A stretch of DNA of 38,493 bases, from the NCBI GenBank assembly GCA_035604455.1, contig DATNIM010000080.1, positions 1 to 38,493 of the forward strand, in the 5' to 3' direction. The notes under the pieces are model-generated. The model worked only from the letters and a program-made list of their open reading frames with translations, was not told where the DNA came from and did no database searches. How positions within the stretch are numbered: the stretch's first letter is position 1; every line of letters starts with the position of its first letter. Made by a program: the position numbers and the translations under genes. Source of the DNA: AG25 sp035604455 (GTDB lineage Bacteria; Gemmatimonadota; Gemmatimonadetes; Gemmatimonadales; GWC2-71-9). This document shows positions 17,915 through 25,644 of the stretch, piece after piece.

Positions 17915-18073
17915 TCAGTCCGAGCAGTCGCCGAGGGGGTAGAGGAACCCGCAGTTGGGGCATGGGTTGCGACAGCCCCAGGGTTTCGGAGTCACCGCGG
18001 CCCCGCACCGGAGACAGGCGGCGCTAGAGGGGGCGCGCGGCGCGCGTGAGGAAGGGGTTGTGACGGCGCTCAT
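17915..18073 (-). CDS. Small zinc-ribbon protein (52 aa)
   Basis: A 52-codon frame starts inside the 3' end of the metallo-beta-lactamase gene, overlapping it by 50 bases, and ends 13 bases before the next gene. The peptide has CLRCG and CPNCG pairs plus a middle CRNP and ends FLYPLGDCSD, a compact zinc-ribbon layout. The spacing of two CxxC pairs separated by 13 residues, with conserved-looking Pro/Gly, is unlikely by chance. The ATG is at 18073; the first 20 residues are Ser/Ala/Pro-rich and may be dispensable. Function unknown; small zinc ribbons often aid nucleic-acid or protein binding. Confidence 0.62.
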   Translation of the reverse strand: MSAVTTPSSRAPRAPSSAACLRCGAAVTPKPWGCRNPCPNCGFLYPLGDCSD

Positions 18074-18656
18074 GTCCGATGGTGGTTTGGGGTCCATGAC
18101 CGCTGTACACGATGGTCTCATCGGCGAGCGAGAGCAACTCGCGTTCGATGCCGGCGAGCAGGGTTTCCATATCTCCGCCGAAGAGGTCCGTGCGCCCGAT
18201 CGACTCGCGGAACAGCACGTCGCCCGCGAGGACCATGCCCGCCCCGACGAAGCAGACACTGCCCGGCGAGTGCCCAGGCACATGGCGGACGTCGAACGTG
18301 AGCCGGCCCACGCGCAGGATGTCCCCGTGCGCGAGGGTGCGGTCGGGGGGCGGCAAGGGGTCCGCCCGCATGCCGAAGGCCTGCGCCTGGGCGGCGATGT
18401 GCTCGTAGAGCGGGCCATCGGCCGGGTGGAGATAGACCGGCACGCCGGTCGCGCGCTTGAGCGTCGTGACCCCGAGCACGTGGTCGATGTGGGCGTGGGT
18501 GAGCCAGATCGCCTCCGGGGTCGTCCCCGTCTCGGCGAGCCGGGCGGAAATGAGACTCGTGTCCTCGCCCGGGTCGACGATGACCGACGCGCCACCGTCC
18601 GTGACGAGATAGCAGTTCGCGAAAAACCGGCCGTTTGGAACTGCGATGATGCTCAC
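18024..18656 (-). CDS. Metallo-beta-lactamase fold hydrolase, glyoxalase II-like
   Basis: This 210-residue MBL-fold protein has THAHIDHVLG (H54, H56, D58, H59), VRHVPGHSPGS (His), LAGDVLF (Asp) and YSGHGPQTTIGHE (last His), giving a complete dinuclear metal site. The compact size and GHGPQTTIGHE ending match the YcbL/GloB-like branch of hydroxyacylglutathione hydrolases, which cleave thioesters; the physiological thiol is unknown. GTG at 18656 overlaps the thioredoxin reductase stop as GTGA. The 3' end is overlapped by a small zinc-ribbon gene. Confidence 0.92.
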   Translation of the reverse strand: MSIIAVPNGRFFANCYLVTDGGASVIVDPGEDTSLISARLAETGTTPEAIWLTHAHIDHVLGVTTLKRATGVPVYLHPADGPLYEHIAAQAQAFGMRADPLPPPDRTLAHGDILRVGRLTFDVRHVPGHSPGSVCFVGAGMVLAGDVLFRESIGRTDLFGGDMETLLAGIERELLSLADETIVYSGHGPQTTIGHERRHNPFLTRAARPL

Positions 18657-19630
18657 GCCGTGACCGACGGTTGGGCGCCTTCGCGACGCGCCGCGAGGTA
18701 TTTCTCGACCGCGATGGCGGCGGTGGTCGCGTCGCCGACGGCGGTCGTGATCTGCCGCGTGAGCTGGCTGCGCACGTCGCCCGCGGCGAAGAGGCCCGGG
18801 ACGGACGTCATCATGCGGTCATCGGTCATGAGATGCCCGCTCGCGTCATGACGGACGTGCCCCTCGATCATGCCGACGTTGGGCTTGAAGCCGATGAAGA
18901 TGAACACCCCGCCGACTTTGAGCCGCGCGGGCTCCCCGGTCACGGTGTCCGCGAGCCGCAGGTGGTCCACGCCCCGCTCGCCGCCCTCGATCGCCTCGAC
19001 CTGCTTGTTCCAGATCAGCTCGATCTTCGGGTTCGCGAAGGCACGTTCCTGGAGGAGCTTCGAGGCGCGGAGCGAGGCGCGGCGGTGCACGAGATACACC
19101 TTCTCGGCGTAGCGCGTGAGGTAGTCGGCCTCTTCCACCGCGGCATCGCCGCCGCCGATCACCGCGAGGACCTCGCCCTGGAAGAAGGCGCCGTCGCAGA
19201 CCGCGCAGTAGGAGACGCCCTTCCCCGCGTACTCCCTTTCGCCCGGGACCCCGAGCTTGGTGGGTGTGCCCCCCGCCGTAAGGATCACGGCCGGGGCCCG
19301 GTAGGTGTGCTCGCGGGCCGTGACGATCTCGAAGGTGCCGTCCCGGCCCGGGCGGATGTGCTCCACGGTGTCCGTCACCATCGCGGCCCCGAACTTCTTC
19401 GCGTGTTCGAACATGTGGTGCGCGAGCTCGAACCCCTTCACCTCTTCGAACCCCGGATAGTCGTCGATGAGATCCGTGTTCAGGAGCTCGCCGCCCGGCG
19501 CCCCGCGCTCGATCAGCACGCTCTTCAGCCGCCCGCGTCCCGCGTAGAGCGCGGCGCAGAGGCCCGCCGGGCCGCCGCCGACGATGACGACGTCGAAGTC
19601 GTACTCCGCCTTATGCGGATGCTCTCCCAT
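18653..19630 (-). CDS. trxB: Thioredoxin-disulfide reductase
   Basis: This 325-residue flavoprotein transfers electrons from NADPH to thioredoxin. FAD binds at VGGGPAG (about 17-23), the redox disulfide is YCAVCDGAFF (Cys142, Cys145; the usual form is CATC), and NADPH binds at IGGGDAAVEEA (about 158-168). SVPGLFAAGDV is the C-terminal FAD motif. ATG at 19630 is preferred because the added upstream residues are antisense-like and have no homology. It overlaps the preceding gene by 20 bases and lies three genes downstream of the probable selenoperoxiredoxin, a likely consumer of its reducing power through a thioredoxin encoded elsewhere. Confidence 0.95.
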   Translation of the reverse strand: MGEHPHKAEYDFDVVIVGGGPAGLCAALYAGRGRLKSVLIERGAPGGELLNTDLIDDYPGFEEVKGFELAHHMFEHAKKFGAAMVTDTVEHIRPGRDGTFEIVTAREHTYRAPAVILTAGGTPTKLGVPGEREYAGKGVSYCAVCDGAFFQGEVLAVIGGGDAAVEEADYLTRYAEKVYLVHRRASLRASKLLQERAFANPKIELIWNKQVEAIEGGERGVDHLRLADTVTGEPARLKVGGVFIFIGFKPNVGMIEGHVRHDASGHLMTDDRMMTSVPGLFAAGDVRSQLTRQITTAVGDATTAAIAVEKYLAARREGAQPSVTA

Positions 19631-20714
19631 GGCCTCGGAATTCCAGTCGCGGAGGATCCCCCTCCCCCGCCAGGGCGCGCGCCAGTTCGGCGCGAAACCG
19701 CTCGGTCTCAAACTCGATGTCGGGACGCTGGGCGCCGGCCAGCTTCTCGAGCGCCGCGCGCCCCACCACAGCCACGCCGTGGGCGTTGCCGCGGGCGCGG
19801 TGCAGCAGTGCGGCCGCCGCCTGGATCAGGCCCTGCAGCACGTCGGCGGCCGGCGTCTCAATTATAGAACGCCAGACAGTTTCCAAGGCCTCGTGAGCCT
19901 CCCAATAGGCCCCGGCGTTGAACAGCTCCCGCGCCCGTTCGAGCACGGCCCGGCGCTCCGCGGCGCCGAGCGGCCGCGGGCCCACTCGCACCACGCTCAC
20001 GGCCCCGTGGCAGGAGCTGATCGTCCCGATCACGACCCGCGCGGCGTCGGTGCGCGCGGTCCTCGCCACCAGGGCGTCCGCCGCCCGCACGGCCGCCACG
20101 GGAATCGTCCCCACGCCGAACACGTGGTGGCGGCAGAGGAACAGCGCCGGGCCGCTCAGTCGCTGTCGCCCACGGTTCAACTCGGCCACGAGTCTCGTCA
20201 GGGCGTCGCTCATCTCCCACGTGCGCGTCGCCCCAATGGCTGGGCAGAGCGCCGGCTCGACGCAATGCGTGGGACACACCCAGTCGGCGAACGAGACATA
20301 GCGCGTCGTCCCGGAGACTCGGTCATACGGCGTGCCGAGCCGGCCAGGCAGGGGCTCGGCCGACACACGCCGATCGGGCCAGCGCGCTTGGGCCCGGGCG
20401 AGCACCCATTCGAAGAGGAGATGTGGCATGTGCGGCGAGGGAACGATGAAGTCCTCGAGCTCGGACCCTGGGTCTTCCAAGAGCCCGTCGAGAAAGGCGC
20501 CCCACTCGCTCACGACGAACGTGCGATCGGCTGCTTCGCCGAGCTCGCGCCGCGCCCGGCAGGCCGGGTCTCGGTCGACGACAACGACCCGCCGCAGCTT
20601 CGCACGGCCGCGGGCCTGCGCCTTGGCGAGTTGGCGCGCATAGAACGTCCCGTAACAACCGCCGCCGATCACGATGCAGTCGCGCATGACGACGACGTCC
20701 GTCTCGGGGCTCAA
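19611..20714 (-). CDS. Fusion protein: dinucleotide-binding, Cys/His-rich domain plus C-terminal DUF309
   Basis: About 367 residues. The N-terminal part begins near MRDCIVIGGGCYGTFYARQL, a Rossmann-type GxGxxG with a Cys inside the loop, followed by VVVVDRDP. The middle is rich in conserved-looking Cys and His: CPTHC, CPAIG, FLCRHHVFGVGT and SSCHG, which could bind a metal or Fe-S cluster. The last 110 residues match DUF309: LFNAGAYWEAHEALETVWR. I do not know its function. TTG at 20714 has AGGAG five bases upstream; the ATG at 20687 is also possible, and a TTG at 20735 would overlap the SDR stop as TTGA. Confidence 0.72.
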   Translation of the reverse strand: MSPETDVVVMRDCIVIGGGCYGTFYARQLAKAQARGRAKLRRVVVVDRDPACRARRELGEAADRTFVVSEWGAFLDGLLEDPGSELEDFIVPSPHMPHLLFEWVLARAQARWPDRRVSAEPLPGRLGTPYDRVSGTTRYVSFADWVCPTHCVEPALCPAIGATRTWEMSDALTRLVAELNRGRQRLSGPALFLCRHHVFGVGTIPVAAVRAADALVARTARTDAARVVIGTISSCHGAVSVVRVGPRPLGAAERRAVLERARELFNAGAYWEAHEALETVWRSIIETPAADVLQGLIQAAAALLHRARGNAHGVAVVGRAALEKLAGAQRPDIEFETERFRAELARALAGEGDPPRLEFRGHGRASA

Positions 20715-20731
20715 GCGCACTCCTGCAACCG

Positions 20732-21448
20732 TCAAGCGGCCTCGCCCGTGACGGCGACCACCTGTCCCGACACCCCTTGGGCGTCGTCGCTCGCGAGGTA
20801 CAAGACGACTCGGACCAGCTCGTCGAGCGAGAGAAGGTGCTGGGCCTTGCCCATGTGGGCGACGTTGTCCCCGGTCCGCGCCGCGGCGGGCGCCACCGCG
20901 TTGACGCGGAGGCGGCCGGCGAACTCACGCGCCAGCGCGGCGGTGAGGCCGGCCACCGCCGCCTTGGCGGCGGTATAGGCAGCCATCTCGGGTTGCGGGC
21001 GAAGGATGGCGATCGACGCGAAGTTGACGATCGCGCCCGTCCCGCGGAGGAGCAGCGCGGGAATCGCGGCCTGGCAGACGTAGAAGGCGGTCTTCACGTT
21101 TACCGCGAACTCCCGCTCGAAGCGCTCCGGGGCCAGGTCGAGCACCGGCCCGTAGGACACGAGCCCGCCCGCCACGTTGATCACGACGTCGAGCCCGCCC
21201 CAATCGGTGGCCACGGCCACGGCCCGGCGCGCGGCCTCGGGCGTCGTGAGGTCACCCGCACTCACGTGGACTTCGTACCCGAGCGCGCGGAGTTCGGCTT
21301 GGCGTTCGTTCAGGGATTGCGCCTGCAAGTCGGCCAGCACCAAGCGGGCGCCGGCCTTCCCGAGCCCGAGCGCCACGGCGTGGCCGATCTGGCCCACGCG
21401 CCCAACGCCTGTGACGAGCGCGGTTTTCCCGCGAAAGTCAGCGCCCAT
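20732..21448 (-). CDS. Short-chain dehydrogenase/reductase
   Basis: This 238-residue SDR has a slightly stretched cofactor motif TGVGRVGQIG (13-22), NVAGG at about 91-95, catalytic Ser145 (NFASIA) and Y158-x3-K162 (YTAAK). Asp40 in LVLADL suggests NAD preference, since an acidic residue at the end of beta-2 favours NAD; this is inference. The ATG at 21448 gives MGADFRGKTALVTG; the extra residues of the longer frame have no homology. It overlaps the end of the peroxiredoxin gene by 11 bases. The substrate cannot be deduced. Confidence 0.9.
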   Translation of the reverse strand: MGADFRGKTALVTGVGRVGQIGHAVALGLGKAGARLVLADLQAQSLNERQAELRALGYEVHVSAGDLTTPEAARRAVAVATDWGGLDVVINVAGGLVSYGPVLDLAPERFEREFAVNVKTAFYVCQAAIPALLLRGTGAIVNFASIAILRPQPEMAAYTAAKAAVAGLTAALAREFAGRLRVNAVAPAAARTGDNVAHMGKAQHLLSLDELVRVVLYLASDDAQGVSGQVVAVTGEAA

Positions 21449-21893
21449 GCGAGCCGGCCACCGACGCGACGATTTCCGAGACCGGCGGCGCCCCGCGCTT
21501 CGCGTAGGCGACGGTGCCGTCGCGCGCGACCACATACACCGAGCGCTGGATCCCGTGGCCGTCTTCTTTCAGGGCGTGGTAGGCCGTGGCGATCGCGCGG
21601 TCGCCGTCGGAGAGCAGCGGGAAGGTGAAACCCATCTTGGCCACGTAGCGGGCGTGATCGTCCACACCCGCCGGGTTGACGCCGAACGGCTGGATGCCTT
21701 GGGCCTTGAACAGAGCGAGCTCATCGCGCACGGCGGAGAGTTGGCGGTTTCAGCCGGGGGTATCGTTCCCGGGATAGAAGATGAGCGCCACGTGCTGCGT
21801 CTTGAGCACCTCGCCGAGCCGGTAGCTCGCTCCATCGGACGCCTTGGCCGAGAACGGCGGCGCCTTGCTACCCACCTCCAGCAGTTCACTCAT
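21438..21893 (-). CDS. Bcp-type peroxiredoxin with in-frame TGA at the peroxidatic position: probable selenoprotein
   Basis: Read through one TGA at 21752-21750 (codon 48), the frame gives a 151-residue peroxiredoxin of normal length. In Bcp/PrxQ enzymes the motif is FYPxDxTPGC followed by a T/N-R/K-Q/E stretch; here it is FYPGNDTPG-TGA-NRQLSAVRDE, so TGA replaces exactly the peroxidatic Cys. Both sides stay in the same frame and remain conserved (FGVNPAGVDDHARYV, FPLLSD). The protein has no Cys at all, including at the +5 resolving position, so it would be a 1-Sec enzyme. The ATG at 21893 overlaps the upstream stop as ATGA, and a possible bacterial SECIS follows the TGA. A TGC-to-TGA null mutation is the alternative. 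Automated annotation would split it at 21750. Confidence 0.8.
21715..21727 (-). promoter_or_regulatory. Candidate bacterial SECIS hairpin
   Basis: On the coding strand GCGA and TCGC pair around the loop TGAGC, starting 22 bases after the TGA. The loop begins 26 bases after the TGA and its second base is G, both within published bSECIS expectations (apical loop about 16-37 bases from the UGA, a G among the first two loop bases, stem of at least four pairs). The stem is short and unsupported by comparison, so this is tentative. Confidence 0.4.
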
Positions 21894-22735
21894 CGTCGTG
21901 CTCCTTGCGCGGTTTCGCGCACCCGGGCGGCCCGCGCCTCGAGCGCGTCGAGCCACTCGTACGGGACATCGAGCCCGCCCAAGGGCGCGTGAGACTCTCC
22001 GAACTTCGTGTCGCCGTGCCAGTCCGACCCGCCGCTGACCGCGAGGCCCAGGCGCTCGGCGATGCGCGTCAGGCGGGCCTCGACCGCCGGTGAGTGGCTC
22101 GGGTGCCGCACCTCGATCCCGTCCAGTCCCTGGGCCACGAACTGCCGGACCTGGCCTTCGGTGCCGTGATCGCCCAGGTGCGCCGCCACGGCGATACCGC
22201 CGACATCGTGCACGATCGCCGTGACCCGCTCGAGGGTCGGCAGCGGCTTTTCCACGTAGGCCGAGCGCCCGCGTCCGAGGTAGCGCTCGAAGGCCTCGTT
22301 GATGTCGGCGGTCACGCCGCGCTCGACGAGCGCCCGCGCCACGTGCGGCCGGCCGACCGCTCCATGGGCCTGCACGTCCACGTCGGCGAGCGCGATCTCG
22401 ATCCCGAGATGCTGGAGCTTCTCGACCATCTGTTCCCCGCGCCGCCGCCTGGCGGCGCGCGTTTCCTCGAGGAACCCCTGCAGCCGAAGTTCCGAGGGCT
22501 CGAGAAAATAGCCGAGTAAGTGGAGCTCCCCCCACGGCGCGCGGGTGCTGAACTCGCAGCCGCACACGACCCGCACGCCCGCCGCGGCACCCGCGGCCAC
22601 GGCGTCCGCGACCCCGTCCGTCGTGTCGTGGTCGGTGAGGGCCACCGCCGCGAGCCCCGCCGCCGCCGCCCGACGCGCGACCTCGGCCGGCACACACTCG
22701 CCGTCCGACGCGGTCGAATGACAATGCAGGTCAAC
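21890..22735 (-). CDS. PHP-domain phosphoesterase, start unresolved
   Basis: The homology runs from 22735: VDLHCHSTASDGE provides the HxH metal ligands, followed by ALTDHDTTDG, CEFSTR, GGIAVAAHLG and SGGSDWHGDTKFG, the full PHP metal-site set as in RNase AM/YciV-type enzymes that hydrolyse 3',5'-bisnucleotides or RNA 5' ends. No ATG, GTG or TTG precedes the HxH motif in this frame before an upstream stop. The first standard start, GTG at 22693, would remove the metal-binding HxH. A TTG at 22734 overlapping the previous stop as TTGA is one base out of frame. A small indel, or an unusual start such as CTG at 22729, would explain it. The end overlaps the selenoperoxiredoxin ATG. Confidence 0.8.
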   Translation of the reverse strand, partial: VDLHCHSTASDGECVPAEVARRAAAAGLAAVALTDHDTTDGVADAVAAGAAAGVRVVCGCEFSTRAPWGELHLLGYFLEPSELRLQGFLEETRAARRRRGEQMVEKLQHLGIEIALADVDVQAHGAVGRPHVARALVERGVTADINEAFERYLGRGRSAYVEKPLPTLERVTAIVHDVGGIAVAAHLGDHGTEGQVRQFVAQGLDGIEVRHPSHSPAVEARLTRIAERLGLAVSGGSDWHGDTKFGESHAPLGGLDVPYEWLDALEARAARVRETAQGARR

Positions 22736-23000
22736 GCGCGCCGTAGGACGCCTCCGGTGCTGTCCAGGCCGGCTGGGACGAGTGGAAGAACTCCGTGAGC
22801 TGACGGTCGGTCAGCGCGGCGATCGCCGCGTCGGGGCTCTGGGCGCCGATGGGGTTGAAGCGCGTGTACCGCCGCCTGCGCTCGGGGCCCGTCCCCTGCA
22901 GGAACGCGATGCCGAGCTGGTCGCGGCCGTAGACGGTCACGCGACCCGACGGATAAACCTCCCAGACCTCGCCTGCCACTTCAATCATCCGGCGTGCCAT
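22731..23000 (-). CDS. Conserved-looking small protein of unknown function
   Basis: An 89-residue protein starts MARRMIEVAGEVWEVYPSGR at an ATG with AGGAGG four bases upstream, a strong ribosome-binding site. The N-terminal half looks like a small beta sheet (VTVYGRDQLGIAFLQG) with a basic patch RRRRYTRFNP, and the C-terminus contains ALTDRQLTEFFHSSQPAW. It has no Cys, signal peptide or membrane segment. I recognise no family. It sits between the PHP gene and another small unknown gene in the array and overlaps the region where the PHP start should lie. Confidence 0.65.
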   Translation of the reverse strand: MARRMIEVAGEVWEVYPSGRVTVYGRDQLGIAFLQGTGPERRRRYTRFNPIGAQSPDAAIAALTDRQLTEFFHSSQPAWTAPEASYGAR

Positions 23001-23008
23001 CGGGCCTC

Positions 23009-23323
23009 CTAGGCCGCAGGCGGTGCTTCGAGCGGGACCTCGGTCCACAAGTCCCACGCATCGGGCGCATAGGTGACCGTGCGTTGCAGGTGAGCCTCGA
23101 GCTTCAGTTCTTCGGGAAGTCGGGACGCCTGCGCCCGGTGCGACATCTCCGTGGGACTTTCGGAGAATTCGATGAAGAGCCCCGGGTCTCTGGAGCTCCG
23201 GAACAGCCAGAGCCGCTGCCCGCGAGCGGCCGCGAACTGGCCGAGCGCCCGCAGGGTCGCAACATAATCGGCTTCGCCCGCGACGGGCACCCGCACCCGC
23301 GATACGGTCAGGACTCGAGCCAT
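23009..23323 (-). CDS. Small protein, possible dimeric alpha/beta-barrel fold
   Basis: This 104-residue protein begins MARVLTVSRVRVPVAGEADY, continues with a helix and then LWLFRSSRDPGLFIEFSES. This strand-helix-strand pattern with a Glu-rich middle resembles antibiotic-biosynthesis-monooxygenase-like ferredoxin folds, but no catalytic signature is visible, so the fold is only a suggestion. It starts two bases after the E2 gene ends and stops eight bases before the next gene, so it is part of the same transcript. Confidence 0.65.
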   Translation of the reverse strand: MARVLTVSRVRVPVAGEADYVATLRALGQFAAARGQRLWLFRSSRDPGLFIEFSESPTEMSHRAQASRLPEELKLEAHLQRTVTYAPDAWDLWTEVPLEAPPAA

Positions 23324-23325
23324 GG

Positions 23326-24657
23326 TCAGAGCGCCGCCTCCGGAAAGCTTTGCAGGGTCTTCTTCACGTCGGCCAGAAACCGGTCCGCCGTCGCCCCGTC
23401 GACCACGCGATGGTCGTAGGAGAGCGAGATCATGCCCATGGTCCGGATCGCGAGCGCGTCTCCACCGTCAGGCAGCGTCACGACCTTGGGGCGCTTCTCG
23501 ATCGCGCCGACGTCGAGGATCGCGACCTGCGGCTGGTTGATGATGGGCGCCCCGGCAAACGAGCCGAACACGCCCGGATTCGTGATGGTGAAGGTACCGC
23601 GCTGGATCTCGTCGGGCGCGAGCTTCTTCGTGCGCGCTCGCTCCCCGAGATCGTTAATCGCGCGGGCGATGCCCTGGAGCGAGAGCTCGTTCGCGTGCTT
23701 GATCACGGGCACGAGGAGCCCCCAGTCGAGTGCCACCGCGATCCCGAGATTGATCTCCCGGCGATAGATGATCGACTCCCCGGAGACCGCGGCGTTGATC
23801 ACCGGGTGTTGGGTGAGCGTGTCCGCGCAGGCCTTGGCGATGAAACCGAGGAATGTGAGGTTGATGCCGCGCTCGCTATAGGCCGCCCGGTGTTTTGCCC
23901 GAAGCGTGGCGACGGTCGTGAAATCCACCTCGAAGAAGCTCGTCACGTGGGCCGAGATGCGACGCGACATCACCATGTGCTCGGCCGTGATCTTCCGGAT
24001 CCGGGTGAACGGCTCGACGCGGTCACCGGGCCAGGGCTCGACGGCGGGCGCTTCGGGGGCCGCGGGGACCGGCGCCCGCGGCGGCTGGGCGGTCGCGATG
24101 AAGCTCAGGATGTCCTGCTTCGTGACCCGGCCGGCGACGCCCGTGCCCGGGACCGCGGCCACGTCCACTTGATGCTCGGCCGCGATCTTCCGAACGAGCG
24201 GTGTCGAGCGCTCCCGGAGTCGATCCGCGGCGCTCACAGACGCGGGCTCAGACCGCGGCGGAGCGCTGGGCGGGGCGGGCGTCGGGGCGGGACTCTGTCC
24301 GGCCTCTGGCGCACGCGGCCGGGCGGGGGGCGGTGACAGAGGTGACGGCGCTTCGGACGCTGGCCCAGGCGCGGGCGCGGCCGGGCGCGGCGCCGGCGCA
24401 CTCGACACGCTCGTCACTTCCGTCTCGATCACGGCCACGAGCGTCTGGATCGGCACCGTCTGGCCCTGCTGGACCTTGATCTCTGCCAGGACTCCCGCGG
24501 CGGGGGACGGGATCTCCGCGTCGACCTTGTCGGTCGAGATTTCGAAGAGCGGCTCGTCGCGCTTGACGGTTTCGCCGAGCTGCTTCAGCCACTTGCTCAC
24601 CGTCCCCTCGACGATCGATTCGCCCATCTGCGGCATCACGACGTCAACCCGCGCCAT
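23326..24657 (-). CDS. 2-oxoacid dehydrogenase E2, dihydrolipoyl acyltransferase
   Basis: This 443-residue protein has the standard E2 order. The lipoyl domain occupies residues 1-80 with lipoylated Lys44 in FEISTDKVDAEI. A Pro/Ala linker spans about 80-140. The peripheral subunit-binding domain (STPLVRKIAAEHQVDV...GRVTKQDIL) lies at about 150-190. The acyltransferase domain from about 215 ends with SYDHRVVDGATADRF, containing catalytic His416 and the Asp four residues on. With E1alpha and E1beta just upstream, this is a heterotetramer-type complex for pyruvate or branched-chain oxoacids; the sequence does not decide which. No E3 (lpd) gene is in the window. Confidence 0.95.
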   Translation of the reverse strand: MARVDVVMPQMGESIVEGTVSKWLKQLGETVKRDEPLFEISTDKVDAEIPSPAAGVLAEIKVQQGQTVPIQTLVAVIETEVTSVSSAPAPRPAAPAPGPASEAPSPLSPPPARPRAPEAGQSPAPTPAPPSAPPRSEPASVSAADRLRERSTPLVRKIAAEHQVDVAAVPGTGVAGRVTKQDILSFIATAQPPRAPVPAAPEAPAVEPWPGDRVEPFTRIRKITAEHMVMSRRISAHVTSFFEVDFTTVATLRAKHRAAYSERGINLTFLGFIAKACADTLTQHPVINAAVSGESIIYRREINLGIAVALDWGLLVPVIKHANELSLQGIARAINDLGERARTKKLAPDEIQRGTFTITNPGVFGSFAGAPIINQPQVAILDVGAIEKRPKVVTLPDGGDALAIRTMGMISLSYDHRVVDGATADRFLADVKKTLQSFPEAAL

Positions 24658-24669
24658 GGAGTCTCTCCG

Positions 24670-25644
24670 TCAGTACGCCGTCAGCCATTGCACCGCCTTC
24701 ACGATGTCGCCGGTTTGCGGCAGCACGCAGTCCTCGAGGGTAGGAGCATAAGGCAACGGCACGTCATGCGCTGTCACGCGCATCACGGGCGCGTCGAGCC
24801 ACTCGAACGCGCGTTCGTTGATGCGCGCCGTGATCTCCCCCGCGAACCCGCCGGTCCGCGTGTCCTCGTGGACGATGAGGACGCGGTTCGTCTTCCGTAC
24901 GCTCTCAAGAATGCGCTCGTCATCGAGCGGCGCGAGGGTGCGCAGATCGAGAATCTCAACCGAGATGCCTTGGTGATCGAGCGCCTCGCTTGCCTCCAGC
25001 GCCTTCCACACCGTCGCGCCATACGTTACGATCGTGGCGTCCGTGCCCGCCCGCGCGAGACGCGCCACGCCGATCGGCGTCAGCACCTCCTCGCCTCGCG
25101 GAATCTCCTCCTTGATGCGCCGGTAGAGCCACTTGTGCTCGAAAAAGAGGACCGGATCCTCGTCCCGGATGGCGCTCTTGATCAAGCCTTTCGCGTCGCG
25201 CGCCGTCGCGGGATAGACGACCTTGAGACCTGGCGTGTGGAGGAAGGCGGCCTCGACGTTCTGCGAGTGGAAGGGCCCGGCACGCACGTATCCTCCGCAC
25301 GGTCCTCGAACGACGAGCGGCACGCCGAGGCCCGTCCGGTAGCGCGCGGTCGCGACGTAGTTGGTTAGCATGTCGTAGGCGCACGAGATGAAGTCGATGA
25401 ATTGCATCTCGGCGACGGGTCGCAGACCCATGTGGGCGGCGCCCGCGGCGGCGCCCACGATCGCGGTCTCGGCGATCGGCGTGTCGATCACGCGCCCACC
25501 AAAGTGCGCCGCGAACCCTTCCGTCACGCCGAAGGCGCCACCGAGCGCGCCCACGTCCTCGCCCAGCAGGAACACGCGATCGTCCCGTTCCATCTCCTCC
25601 CACAACCCTTCGCGCAACGCCTCGAGAAACGTGAGCTCGGGCAT
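24670..25644 (-). CDS. 2-oxoacid dehydrogenase E1 beta subunit
   Basis: This 324-residue subunit has FLLGEDVGALGGAFGVTEGF near residue 28 (TPP-contacting Glu), VPLVVRGPCGGYVRAGPFHSQ near residue 112 and a C-terminal transketolase domain with VTYGATVWKAL and VHEDTRTGGFAGEI. The ATG at 25644 shares one base with the E1alpha stop (TGATG), and the first residues PELTFLEALREGLWEEM are canonical; a longer frame adds six residues. The phenotype is closer to branched-chain or acetoin-type E1 beta than to the single-chain pyruvate E1 of enterobacteria, but substrate assignment is open. Confidence 0.95.
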   Translation of the reverse strand: MPELTFLEALREGLWEEMERDDRVFLLGEDVGALGGAFGVTEGFAAHFGGRVIDTPIAETAIVGAAAGAAHMGLRPVAEMQFIDFISCAYDMLTNYVATARYRTGLGVPLVVRGPCGGYVRAGPFHSQNVEAAFLHTPGLKVVYPATARDAKGLIKSAIRDEDPVLFFEHKWLYRRIKEEIPRGEEVLTPIGVARLARAGTDATIVTYGATVWKALEASEALDHQGISVEILDLRTLAPLDDERILESVRKTNRVLIVHEDTRTGGFAGEITARINERAFEWLDAPVMRVTAHDVPLPYAPTLEDCVLPQTGDIVKAVQWLTAY

